A program made the translations under genes and the position numbers. DNA of 11,968 bases. It comes from Anaerolineae bacterium. GTDB taxonomy: Bacteria > Chloroflexota > Anaerolineae > B4-G1. Shown here piece after piece: positions 1 to 5,942 of the stretch. The stretch is from the NCBI GenBank assembly GCA_016783285.1, contig JADHWW010000065.1, forward strand, positions 1 through 11,968, read 5' to 3'. The notes beneath the pieces are model-generated. The model ran no database searches. It saw nothing but the letters and a program-made list of their open reading frames with translations, and was not told the origin of the DNA. Positions within the stretch are counted from its first letter, which is position 1. Each line of letters begins with the position of its first letter.

Positions 1-347
1 TCGTCACACGTTTGCTGGCCTACCTGGGCGTGAAGAAATGCGAATGGAAAGCCTCGGGCTGGCAGGTGTTGGAGTTCGCGGAGACACTACCGTACATTGA
101 TTTGATTCTGATGGACATCTTTCTGCCGGAGGAGGACGGCTACCAGGCGCTGGATAGACTGCGCGCCCATCCGCGTTTTAAGGACGCCCTCATCGTCGCT
201 ATGACCGCTGATGTCTCCACTGAAAACATGGAGCGCGCCCACAGCGCCGGTTTCGATGGCTTCATCGGCAAGCCACTCGACCCGGACCGGTTCCCTGGCC
301 AGATCCGCCGCATTTTGCAGGGAGCGGCAGTCTGGGAACCGGAGTGA
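1..347 (+). CDS. Stand-alone response regulator receiver protein, 5' partial
   Basis: This is the 3' part of a CheY-like receiver (REC) protein that accepts a phosphoryl group from a histidine kinase. Complete codons begin at base 3 and the TGA stop is at 345-347. The phosphoacceptor aspartate is the GAC at 114-116 in the motif LILMDIFLPEEDG. The conserved threonine follows in VAMTAD, and the lysine-proline pair in FIGKPLDPDRFP. The reading frame is open at the left edge, and beta strand 1 with the acidic pair is missing, so the true start lies upstream; a TTG at 12 is not credible. The protein ends about 20 residues after the KP motif with no DNA-binding domain, so it is a single-domain regulator whose output is by protein contact or phosphorelay. 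A histidine kinase gene follows after 22 nt, making that kinase the likely partner (inference from context). Confidence 0.93.
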   Translation, partial: VTRLLAYLGVKKCEWKASGWQVLEFAETLPYIDLILMDIFLPEEDGYQALDRLRAHPRFKDALIVAMTADVSTENMERAHSAGFDGFIGKPLDPDRFPGQIRRILQGAAVWEPE

Positions 348-369
348 TCCGGGTAGTGGGGGTGGATGA

Positions 370-2955
370 ATGGCCATGTCGTCGCCAGGCTCGACAGAAC
401 AGGTTCGGCTCCCGACCATCGGGATGCGCGGGGGGCTGGGTAGAACCCTGTTGACCGCTTTCTTAGTCCTGGCGATTTTGCCACTGAGCGCCGTCAGTTG
501 GTATGCCATCACGCGCGAGCGGCGCGACGTCCAACGTGAAGTTGTTGCTAAACTGTCCTCCGTCGCCACAATGATGGAAACGCAGGTCCGCCAGTGGGTC
601 GCAGGCCGTGCTGCAGATCTGGCGCTTCTGGCGAACCTGCCCGCCACTCGAGAAAACGTAAGTGTTCTGACCGTCAATGCGGGTGGCCCTTCGACAGGCT
701 CCCCTCGACTACGCTCGGGGCAGGCAGGGCAAGCTCCTTCGACAGGCTCCCCTCGACTACGCTCGGGGCAGGCAGGGCAAGCTCCTTCGACCCTTCGGCT
801 CCGCTCAGGGCAGGCAGGCTCAGGACAAGGCTCAGGGCATAACGCCAGCGCTGCTCGTGACACGCTGCGTACCCAGTTACGCGTCGTGTTGGAACAAGAC
901 CCTTCCTTTCGCCGCCTGGACGTGCTTGATAACGAAGGCCGGGCGCTAGTCTCCACTGACCGTTCGGCTGAGCGCTCACGGCGAAGCCCGCAGGCCGAGG
1001 GTTCTCTGACAGAACAGACACTCATGCTTGAACCTGAACAAGCCTCCAGTCTTCAGTTCATCACACTCGACCCAACCGCCGACGTGGGACTGGTGGTCGT
1101 CCAGCGCATCACTGGCCAGGACGGCGAGATGCTCGGACTGCTAGTTGGCTGGCTCAATTTGAGCAATCTGGCCCAGACCCTGCAGGCGGTGGTTGAACTG
1201 GGGGAGACGGGGGAGATATATCTAGTAGATGCCAGTGGGATGGCGTTACCCCAGGGGCAGGTGGTGACCAGTCCGGCTATCGAAGCCGCTCTGGCTGGCG
1301 AGGATAGGGATGGGCTCCACGAGAACTACATCGGCGTCCCGATCATCGGGGTCTATCGCTGGATGCCTGAACTAGGGCTGGCGTTGGTGGTGGAGCAGGC
1401 TCAAGGGGAGGCTTTCGCTACGACCGACAATGTCGCCGCTGCTGTTATCGGGGCTACGTTGGTGGTGGCGCTCGCCACCGCTGTCATCGCTGCGGTCGTG
1501 ACGCGGCAAATCACGCGCCCGGTCGTGCAACTAACTGAGTCGGCGCTCCGCATCGCTGAGGGGGACCTGGAGCAGCGCGTGCCCGTCACGTCGCGTGATG
1601 AGATTGGCATCCTGGCTTACGTGTTCAACCGCATGGCGGCGGAACTGAAGACCCTGTACGACGACCTGGAGGAGAAAGTCGCCCAACGCACGGCCCTTTT
1701 GCAAAACGCCAACTACCAGATCCAGCGGAGGGCCATCCAACTTGCTGCCACCGTTGAGGTCAGCCAGGCAGCCACCTCAATCCTGGAACCGGATCAGTTA
1801 TTGCGAGATGTGGTGCGGTTGGTGCACGACCGTTTTGTCTACCCCTACGTTGGCATTTACCTATTGGACGAAAGTGGGAAAAAGGCTATACTAAGCGCAG
1901 CAGCGGGTGACAGGGATGGGGTGGCGGCTGTCAAGGCACAGTCTGTGCAGGTTGGTGACGGGAGCGCGGTTGGGCAGGCCTCGCTGACGGGAGAGCCTTA
2001 TATCATCGGGTGGGGTGCAGAGCGCGCACGAGAGGTGTTTCCCTCTCCCGACATCCGCGCGGAGGCATCGTTGCCGCTCAGACTGGGTGATCAGATCATT
2101 GGCGTGCTAGACGTCCTGAGCACTGAGGAGGAGGACTTTGACGCGGACAGCGTCTCCGTTTTGCAGAACGTTGCCAACCAGACCACTATCGCGCTGGAGA
2201 ATGCCAGAGCCTACGAAAAGGAGAAGGAGACGGCCCGTCGCCTGCGTGAACTGGATGAGTTCAAGTCTCGCTTCCTGGCCCACATGAGCCACGAACTGCG
2301 TGAGCCGCTGATGAACATCATTGGCTTCTCCCGGCTGATACTCAAGGGACTGGATGGCCCCATAAGCGATCAGCAGCGACAGGATCTCCAGATTGTCTAT
2401 GCTAATAGTCAGCACCTCCTGGGCCTGATCAATGACCTGCTGGACATTTCACAGATCGAGGCTGGGCTGATGGAACTGCAACTCCAGGAACTGGACCTGG
2501 CGGAGGTCATCAACAGCGTGATGGTCACTGCCAGTGCGCTGGTACGCGACAAGGAGATCGAGTTGCGCCAGGAGATTGTCCCAGACTTGCCGAGAGTGCA
2601 GGCCGACGCGGCACGCATCCGTCAGATGTTACTACGTCTGCTGACCAACGCTGCTCGGTCCACCGAGCGGGGATGTATCGCCGTGCATGCCTGGCCCGAC
2701 GGCGACGAGGTGCTGGTCAGTGTGAGTGACACGGGAGTGGGCATCGCACCGCAAGACCAGGAGCGCATCTTCGAGCGCTTCGAGCAGAGGGGGAACGGTC
2801 CGGCTGGAATCGGGCTGGCGTTGAGCAAAGAATTCGTAGAAATGCATGGTGGGGCTATCTGGGTGGAGAACGAGGTGGGGAAGGGCTCGACTTTCACATT
2901 CAGCCTGCCGCTGCGCCCCCGGTCGGAGAAGCAGGAAACACCAGGTGAGATCTGA
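370..2955 (+). CDS. Membrane histidine kinase: Cache-like sensor, HAMP, GAF, HisKA, HATPase_c
   Basis: This 861-residue sensor kinase should autophosphorylate on histidine and pass phosphate to a receiver, most likely the one just upstream. Domains in order: transmembrane helix about 27-47; extracytoplasmic Cache-like sensor about 48-350, ending in a dCache-type YIGVPIIGVYRWMPELGLAL segment; second helix about 354-378; HAMP about 379-440; coiled linker; GAF about 462-617; HisKA with phosphorylatable His641; HATPase_c with N-box Asn760, G1 box DTGVGI from Asp787 and G2 box GIGLAL from Gly813. All ATP-binding boxes look intact. Two oddities stand out. Residues 107-156 are encoded by repeat DNA, and H-box position +4 is Glu645 where threonine is usual. 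The ATG at 370 follows a G-rich stretch (GGGGGTGGA, 358-366); an ATG at 376 is a possible alternative. Its GAF domain is more divergent than the others in the window. Kinase identity is certain; the ligand is unknown. Confidence 0.95.
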   Translation: MAMSSPGSTEQVRLPTIGMRGGLGRTLLTAFLVLAILPLSAVSWYAITRERRDVQREVVAKLSSVATMMETQVRQWVAGRAADLALLANLPATRENVSVLTVNAGGPSTGSPRLRSGQAGQAPSTGSPRLRSGQAGQAPSTLRLRSGQAGSGQGSGHNASAARDTLRTQLRVVLEQDPSFRRLDVLDNEGRALVSTDRSAERSRRSPQAEGSLTEQTLMLEPEQASSLQFITLDPTADVGLVVVQRITGQDGEMLGLLVGWLNLSNLAQTLQAVVELGETGEIYLVDASGMALPQGQVVTSPAIEAALAGEDRDGLHENYIGVPIIGVYRWMPELGLALVVEQAQGEAFATTDNVAAAVIGATLVVALATAVIAAVVTRQITRPVVQLTESALRIAEGDLEQRVPVTSRDEIGILAYVFNRMAAELKTLYDDLEEKVAQRTALLQNANYQIQRRAIQLAATVEVSQAATSILEPDQLLRDVVRLVHDRFVYPYVGIYLLDESGKKAILSAAAGDRDGVAAVKAQSVQVGDGSAVGQASLTGEPYIIGWGAERAREVFPSPDIRAEASLPLRLGDQIIGVLDVLSTEEEDFDADSVSVLQNVANQTTIALENARAYEKEKETARRLRELDEFKSRFLAHMSHELREPLMNIIGFSRLILKGLDGPISDQQRQDLQIVYANSQHLLGLINDLLDISQIEAGLMELQLQELDLAEVINSVMVTASALVRDKEIELRQEIVPDLPRVQADAARIRQMLLRLLTNAARSTERGCIAVHAWPDGDEVLVSVSDTGVGIAPQDQERIFERFEQRGNGPAGIGLALSKEFVEMHGGAIWVENEVGKGSTFTFSLPLRPRSEKQETPGEI
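688..837 (+). repeat. In-frame palindromic repeat cluster (REP-like), 48-bp period
   Basis: Two 48-bp units (688-735 and 736-783) are identical in all 48 bases. A diverged third unit runs from 784 to about 837. Each full unit contains the imperfect hairpin CCCCTCGACTACGCTCGGGG (701-720 and 749-768). The third has CCCTTCGGCTCCGCTCAGGG (791-810), where the fourth stem pair changes from C-G to T-A on both sides, a compensatory change. The 48-bp period is 16 codons, and the whole 150 bp is exactly 50 codons, so the kinase frame is preserved. The units encode PSTGSPRLRSGQAGQA twice, then a related tract. On the opposite strand the sequence reads as the CCTGAGC...GTCGAAGG type of dispersed repeat familiar from Chloroflexota and some other bacteria; that family assignment is from memory. 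Confidence 0.88.
963..985 (+). repeat. Second palindromic element inside the kinase gene
   Basis: An inverted repeat is centred on the perfect 10-bp palindrome TGAGCGCTCA (969-978), flanked by TTCG at 963-966 and CGAA at 982-985. It differs in sequence from the 688-837 units. It is read in frame as part of DRSAERSRRSPQAEGS, a low-complexity, Arg/Ser-rich stretch in the sensor domain that looks foreign to a Cache fold. It resembles another dispersed repeat type I associate with Chloroflexota genomes (recalled, not checked). How far the insertion extends beyond the palindrome, perhaps to about 957-1000, cannot be settled here. Confidence 0.55.
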
Positions 2956-2961
2956 GCTGAT

Positions 2962-2965
2962 GGAG
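2962..2965 (+). promoter_or_regulatory. Ribosome binding site for the ParA-like gene
   Basis: GGAG lies 7 nt before the ATG at 2973 and 13 nt before a second in-frame ATG at 2979. The spacing favours 2973 as the start, giving the N-terminus MTMVIAVANNKGG. Confidence 0.6.
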
Positions 2966-2972
2966 TGTCTCT

Positions 2973-3773
2973 ATGACCATGGTAATCGCAGTAGCCAATA
3001 ACAAGGGAGGGGTGGCCAAGACCACCACCTGCCTTTCGCTGGGGGGTAGCCTGGCAGAGCAGGGCCGGCTGGTGTTGCTGGTAGACCTGGACCCCCAGGC
3101 TCACCTGACAGCATCGCTGGATATCAAACCAGAGACGTTGCGCCGCACGGTGGCCGACGTGCTGCTGGGCCAGAGTTCCCTGGTGGCTATCAGCCGGGAA
3201 ACTGCCGTGGAGAGGCTCGACCTGGCACCGGCCAACCGTGAACTCGCCGTCCTGGACAAGGTGCTGTACAAGCGCCCGGGATACGAGTACCGGCTGAAAC
3301 AGAACCTGGACGGCGCGCGCCAACAGCTCTATGACGTCATCCTGATGGACTGCCCGCCGGCCTTCGGGACACTGACGCTCAATGCCCTGACAGCGGCTGA
3401 CCTGCTCCTTATCCCTTTCCAGTGTGAGTATTACGCCGTGCGCTCGCTCCACCAGTTGTTGGGATTGGTGAGTCTGGTGCGGCGCAAGACCAACCCGCAG
3501 CTTAGCTATCGGCTGCTGGTGAGTATGTTTGACATGCGTAACAAAGTCCACCGGCTGACCCTGGAGCAGATGCGGGCCCGTTTCCCCAATGCACTGTTCC
3601 AGACCATCATCCAGGTGGACACCCGGCTGCGGGAAAGCCCGGCCTTTGGGCTACCGATCACCCGGTACGCGCCCCGCACGCGGGCTGCCCGCCAGTACCG
3701 CGCTCTGGCACAGGAACTGATCGCCCACCTGCCGCCTGCTAAGGAGCCTATCGCGTCGTCATCTACCCCTTGA
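2973..3773 (+). CDS. ParA/Soj-family ATPase
   Basis: This 266-residue protein is a P-loop ATPase of the ParA/MinD superfamily. Such proteins dimerise on ATP binding, coat nucleoid DNA or membrane, and position a cargo. The deviant Walker A motif NKGGVAKTT is at residues 10-18, with signature lysine Lys11 and P-loop lysine Lys16. The Walker A' motif VDLDPQ follows at 37-42, and Walker B is ILMDCPP with Asp126. The length matches short chromosomal-type (Soj-like) ParA proteins without an N-terminal DNA-binding domain. The C-terminal part holds several arginines (RTRAARQYRAL), compatible with nucleoid binding. No MinD-type C-terminal amphipathic helix is evident. It lies 17 nt after the kinase gene and 58 nt before a membrane GAF gene. 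No ParB gene or parS site is seen, so a role in placing the signalling complex is more likely than chromosome partition; this is inference. Confidence 0.93.
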   Translation: MTMVIAVANNKGGVAKTTTCLSLGGSLAEQGRLVLLVDLDPQAHLTASLDIKPETLRRTVADVLLGQSSLVAISRETAVERLDLAPANRELAVLDKVLYKRPGYEYRLKQNLDGARQQLYDVILMDCPPAFGTLTLNALTAADLLLIPFQCEYYAVRSLHQLLGLVSLVRRKTNPQLSYRLLVSMFDMRNKVHRLTLEQMRARFPNALFQTIIQVDTRLRESPAFGLPITRYAPRTRAARQYRALAQELIAHLPPAKEPIASSSTP

Positions 3774-3781
3774 ACCTCATC

Positions 3782-3807
3782 TGGGACGCGGAGGTGGGAC
3801 GCGGAGG
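3782..3807 (+). repeat. Tandem 13-bp direct repeat in the intergenic gap
   Basis: TGGGACGCGGAGG occurs twice back to back (3782-3794 and 3795-3807) in the 58-nt gap after the ParA-like stop codon. It sits just upstream of the GGGAG ribosome binding site (3818-3822) of the next gene. It could be slippage-derived repeat DNA or a protein binding site; there is no evidence for a promoter. Confidence 0.7.
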
Positions 3808-3831
3808 CGTAGAAGATGGGAGTAAGACACT

Positions 3832-5940
3832 ATGAGCGACGATCATCTGAGGTCTTCTCTGGAAGACTTGTTTTCTGATTTCTTAGCGCCAGTGCCGGAG
3901 GGTGAGGCCGGATCATTGATTTCACCCCCTTCGCCGCCTGAACCAGGGGCCGAACCACCGTCGCCCGCTGGAGCCCTCGCAGGTTCCTCATCTCGGGGCA
4001 CAGCCGTGCCGGATGAGTGGGAGGAGGGCATAGGCGGAAAGGAAACGGCGGTTGAGAAAGATATTCCTCAGCCGGAGGATATGCGGATCTGGCGACAGGG
4101 GTTAATCCGAGGGATGCTTCGTTCCGCGGTCATCGTCGGGGCCATAGCGCTTGTGGCTGGCTCTTTTGCGATGATGTATACGTGGTTGCTGCCCCTCTAT
4201 CTGGGGGCCTATGCCATCCTCGTCCTGATCACATTCTGGCGGCGGGCCCCCTACGCTCTCCAGGCTGGCACCATCCTGGGCCTGATCTACTGCTTGGGCA
4301 TACTCGGTCTGTTCGAGGACGGGTTGAGCGGGGATGGCCGGGTCTTCCTATTGACTCTCCCTCTCCTGGCCGTCCTCTTCTTTGGGCAGCGGGAGGGGGT
4401 TTTCGCCCTGATCCTCGCCGTCCTGACCCTTGTGGCCTTCGGTTGGGCTTTTTCCACCGGTCGTCTCGTCATCCCCGAAGAGGCACAGGCCTACTCCGCT
4501 GACCCGATTTCGTGGTTGAGTGGCACCATTGTTTTCCTTATGCTGTGCACTGTGCTGGTGATTTCTCAGAACTACCTGGTTCCCCGCCTGGCCCACGTCC
4601 TGGTCCGGAGCCGCGAACTGGCCCAGGAACTGGGGGCCCAGCGGGCCAGGTCGGAGGAAAGGGTGGTCGAGCGCACCAAGGCACTCCAGGAAGCCAATTA
4701 CGCTCTCCGGCGGCGGGCTATGCAATTGGAGGCCAGCGCCGAGGTCGGTCGGGCCATCACTTCTATCTTCGACGTGGACCAGTTGCTGCGCAAGACGGTG
4801 GATTTGATCCGCGATCGCTTCGGCTTCTACCACGCTGGCGTATTTCTGATAGATGAAACAGGTGAGTGGGCAGTGTTGCAAGAGGCGACCGGTGAGGTCG
4901 GGCAGCAGATGAAGGCCCAAGGACACCGGCTGGCGGTAGGCGACCACTCGATGGTCGGCTGGACCGCAGCCCGTCACCAGCCCCGCATCGCCCTGGACGT
5001 GGGGGAGGACGCGGTCCACTTCGTCAACCCACTCCTTCCCTACACCCGTTCTGAGATGACGCAGCCGCTGATAATGGGCGGGCGGCTCCTGGGGGTGCTG
5101 GACACTCAGTCCACCGAGGAGGCCGCCTTCGACGAGGACGATGTGCGCACGCTGCGCATCATGGCCGACCAGATCGCGGTGGCGATTGACAACGCTCGCA
5201 AGATCTCCGACGAAGCGTTGCTGCTGGAGGCGACCAGTCCCGTCTATCGCGCCAGCCGTCGCCTGACCCGGGCGACCACGACTGATGAGGTAACGGGAGC
5301 CATCATGTATTCCGTGGCCGAGACGGGGGCCGATGGGTGCGTCGTGGTGGAATTTGAATTTTCACCTGCTGGAGAACCTGAAGCCCTCTTGTACCTGGGG
5401 GTGTGGCGGCGTGACCGAGAACCTCAGTTCCGGCCCGGTATGCGACTTCCGATTGCGGAGAGTCCCTTCCCCTTCGAGATGGTGAGCACTTTGTGGACGG
5501 TGGCCGATGTGGAGCGGGACGAGCGCCTGCCCCGGAGTGCACGGCAGGTCTTTGAAGCGACGGATGCGAAGGCGCTGGCCAACATCCCGCTGCATACCAG
5601 GGAGAGGGTGATCGGCCAGGTAGTGGTGCTACGCACTACGCCCGGCCCCTTCTCCGAAAGTGCACTGCGGCTATACGAGATGCTGAGCGATCAGGCAGCG
5701 GTGGCACTGGAGCGTGCTCGACTGCTGGAAGGGGCACAACAACGCGCTGCCCGTGAGCGTGTCATCCGCGAGATCTCAGACCAGATGCAGCGGGCCACGG
5801 ACATGGAGACCCTGATGCACATCACTGCGGAAGGGTTGAACAGGGCTCTGGGCGCTTCGCGTACTTATGCACGCCTAGCCACAGAGGCAGAGTTGACTGG
5901 CGGGGGTGGATCAGGCCACAAATCACAGGAAGAAAGATAA
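3832..5940 (+). CDS. Six-helix membrane protein with tandem GAF domains and no output domain
   Basis: This 702-residue protein has an N-terminal cytoplasmic segment (1-95) that is acidic and Pro/Ser/Gly-rich, opening with a possible amphipathic helix LRSSLEDLFSDFL. About six hydrophobic helices follow at roughly 98-116, 118-135, 143-161, 171-184, 189-209 and 226-246. A charged coiled-coil linker (about 255-300) leads to GAF1 (about 304-453, with FGFYHAGVFL and RIALDVGEDAVHF) and GAF2 (about 464-625). The last 60 residues look like the opening helices of a third GAF domain (RERVIREISDQM...ALGASRTYARL) and then stop. No HisKA, HATPase_c, GGDEF or methyl-accepting region is present, so it is a sensor or scaffold without visible output. 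The ATG at 3832 follows GGGAG (3818-3822) at good spacing. The stop overlaps the next start by 1 nt. The ligand is unknown, and the membrane domain matches no family I can name. Confidence 0.9.
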   Translation: MSDDHLRSSLEDLFSDFLAPVPEGEAGSLISPPSPPEPGAEPPSPAGALAGSSSRGTAVPDEWEEGIGGKETAVEKDIPQPEDMRIWRQGLIRGMLRSAVIVGAIALVAGSFAMMYTWLLPLYLGAYAILVLITFWRRAPYALQAGTILGLIYCLGILGLFEDGLSGDGRVFLLTLPLLAVLFFGQREGVFALILAVLTLVAFGWAFSTGRLVIPEEAQAYSADPISWLSGTIVFLMLCTVLVISQNYLVPRLAHVLVRSRELAQELGAQRARSEERVVERTKALQEANYALRRRAMQLEASAEVGRAITSIFDVDQLLRKTVDLIRDRFGFYHAGVFLIDETGEWAVLQEATGEVGQQMKAQGHRLAVGDHSMVGWTAARHQPRIALDVGEDAVHFVNPLLPYTRSEMTQPLIMGGRLLGVLDTQSTEEAAFDEDDVRTLRIMADQIAVAIDNARKISDEALLLEATSPVYRASRRLTRATTTDEVTGAIMYSVAETGADGCVVVEFEFSPAGEPEALLYLGVWRRDREPQFRPGMRLPIAESPFPFEMVSTLWTVADVERDERLPRSARQVFEATDAKALANIPLHTRERVIGQVVVLRTTPGPFSESALRLYEMLSDQAAVALERARLLEGAQQRAARERVIREISDQMQRATDMETLMHITAEGLNRALGASRTYARLATEAELTGGGGSGHKSQEER

Positions 5941-5942
5941 TG
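5927..5942 (+). promoter_or_regulatory. Ribosome binding site and TAATG stop-start overlap
   Basis: AGGA at 5927-5930 lies 9 nt before the ATG at 5940, and that ATG shares its A with the TAA stop of the preceding gene. The arrangement suggests translational coupling of the two GAF proteins, and so similar amounts of both. Confidence 0.65.

Noticed and set aside
12..347. TTG at 12 as a true start of the receiver gene
   Set aside because: The frame is open upstream to the window edge, and the receiver fold would lack its first strand and acidic pair. The gene is simply cut by the window.
688..837. CRISPR array
   Set aside because: The 48-bp units are directly contiguous with no unique spacers, and the tract is translated in frame within a kinase.
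87..1025. Long minus-strand open frame (312 codons) opposite the receiver and kinase genes
   Set aside because: It is the complement of two well-supported genes. Its length comes partly from repeat DNA that happens to be open in several frames (ACPERSRGEPVEG-type translation). It shows no domain or plausible start context.
2956..2972. Terminator or promoter between the first kinase and the ParA gene
   Set aside because: The gap is 17 nt, with no stem-loop, T-run or promoter boxes. Read-through is expected.
2622..3551. Minus-strand open frame of 309 codons
   Set aside because: It spans the end of the kinase gene and most of the ParA gene on the other strand, with low-complexity Gln/His-rich translation and no recognisable motif. 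It is a GC-rich shadow frame.
4348..5019. Minus-strand open frame of 223 codons
   Set aside because: It lies wholly within the six-helix GAF gene, whose membrane helices and GAF motifs are clear. The minus-strand translation has no family features.
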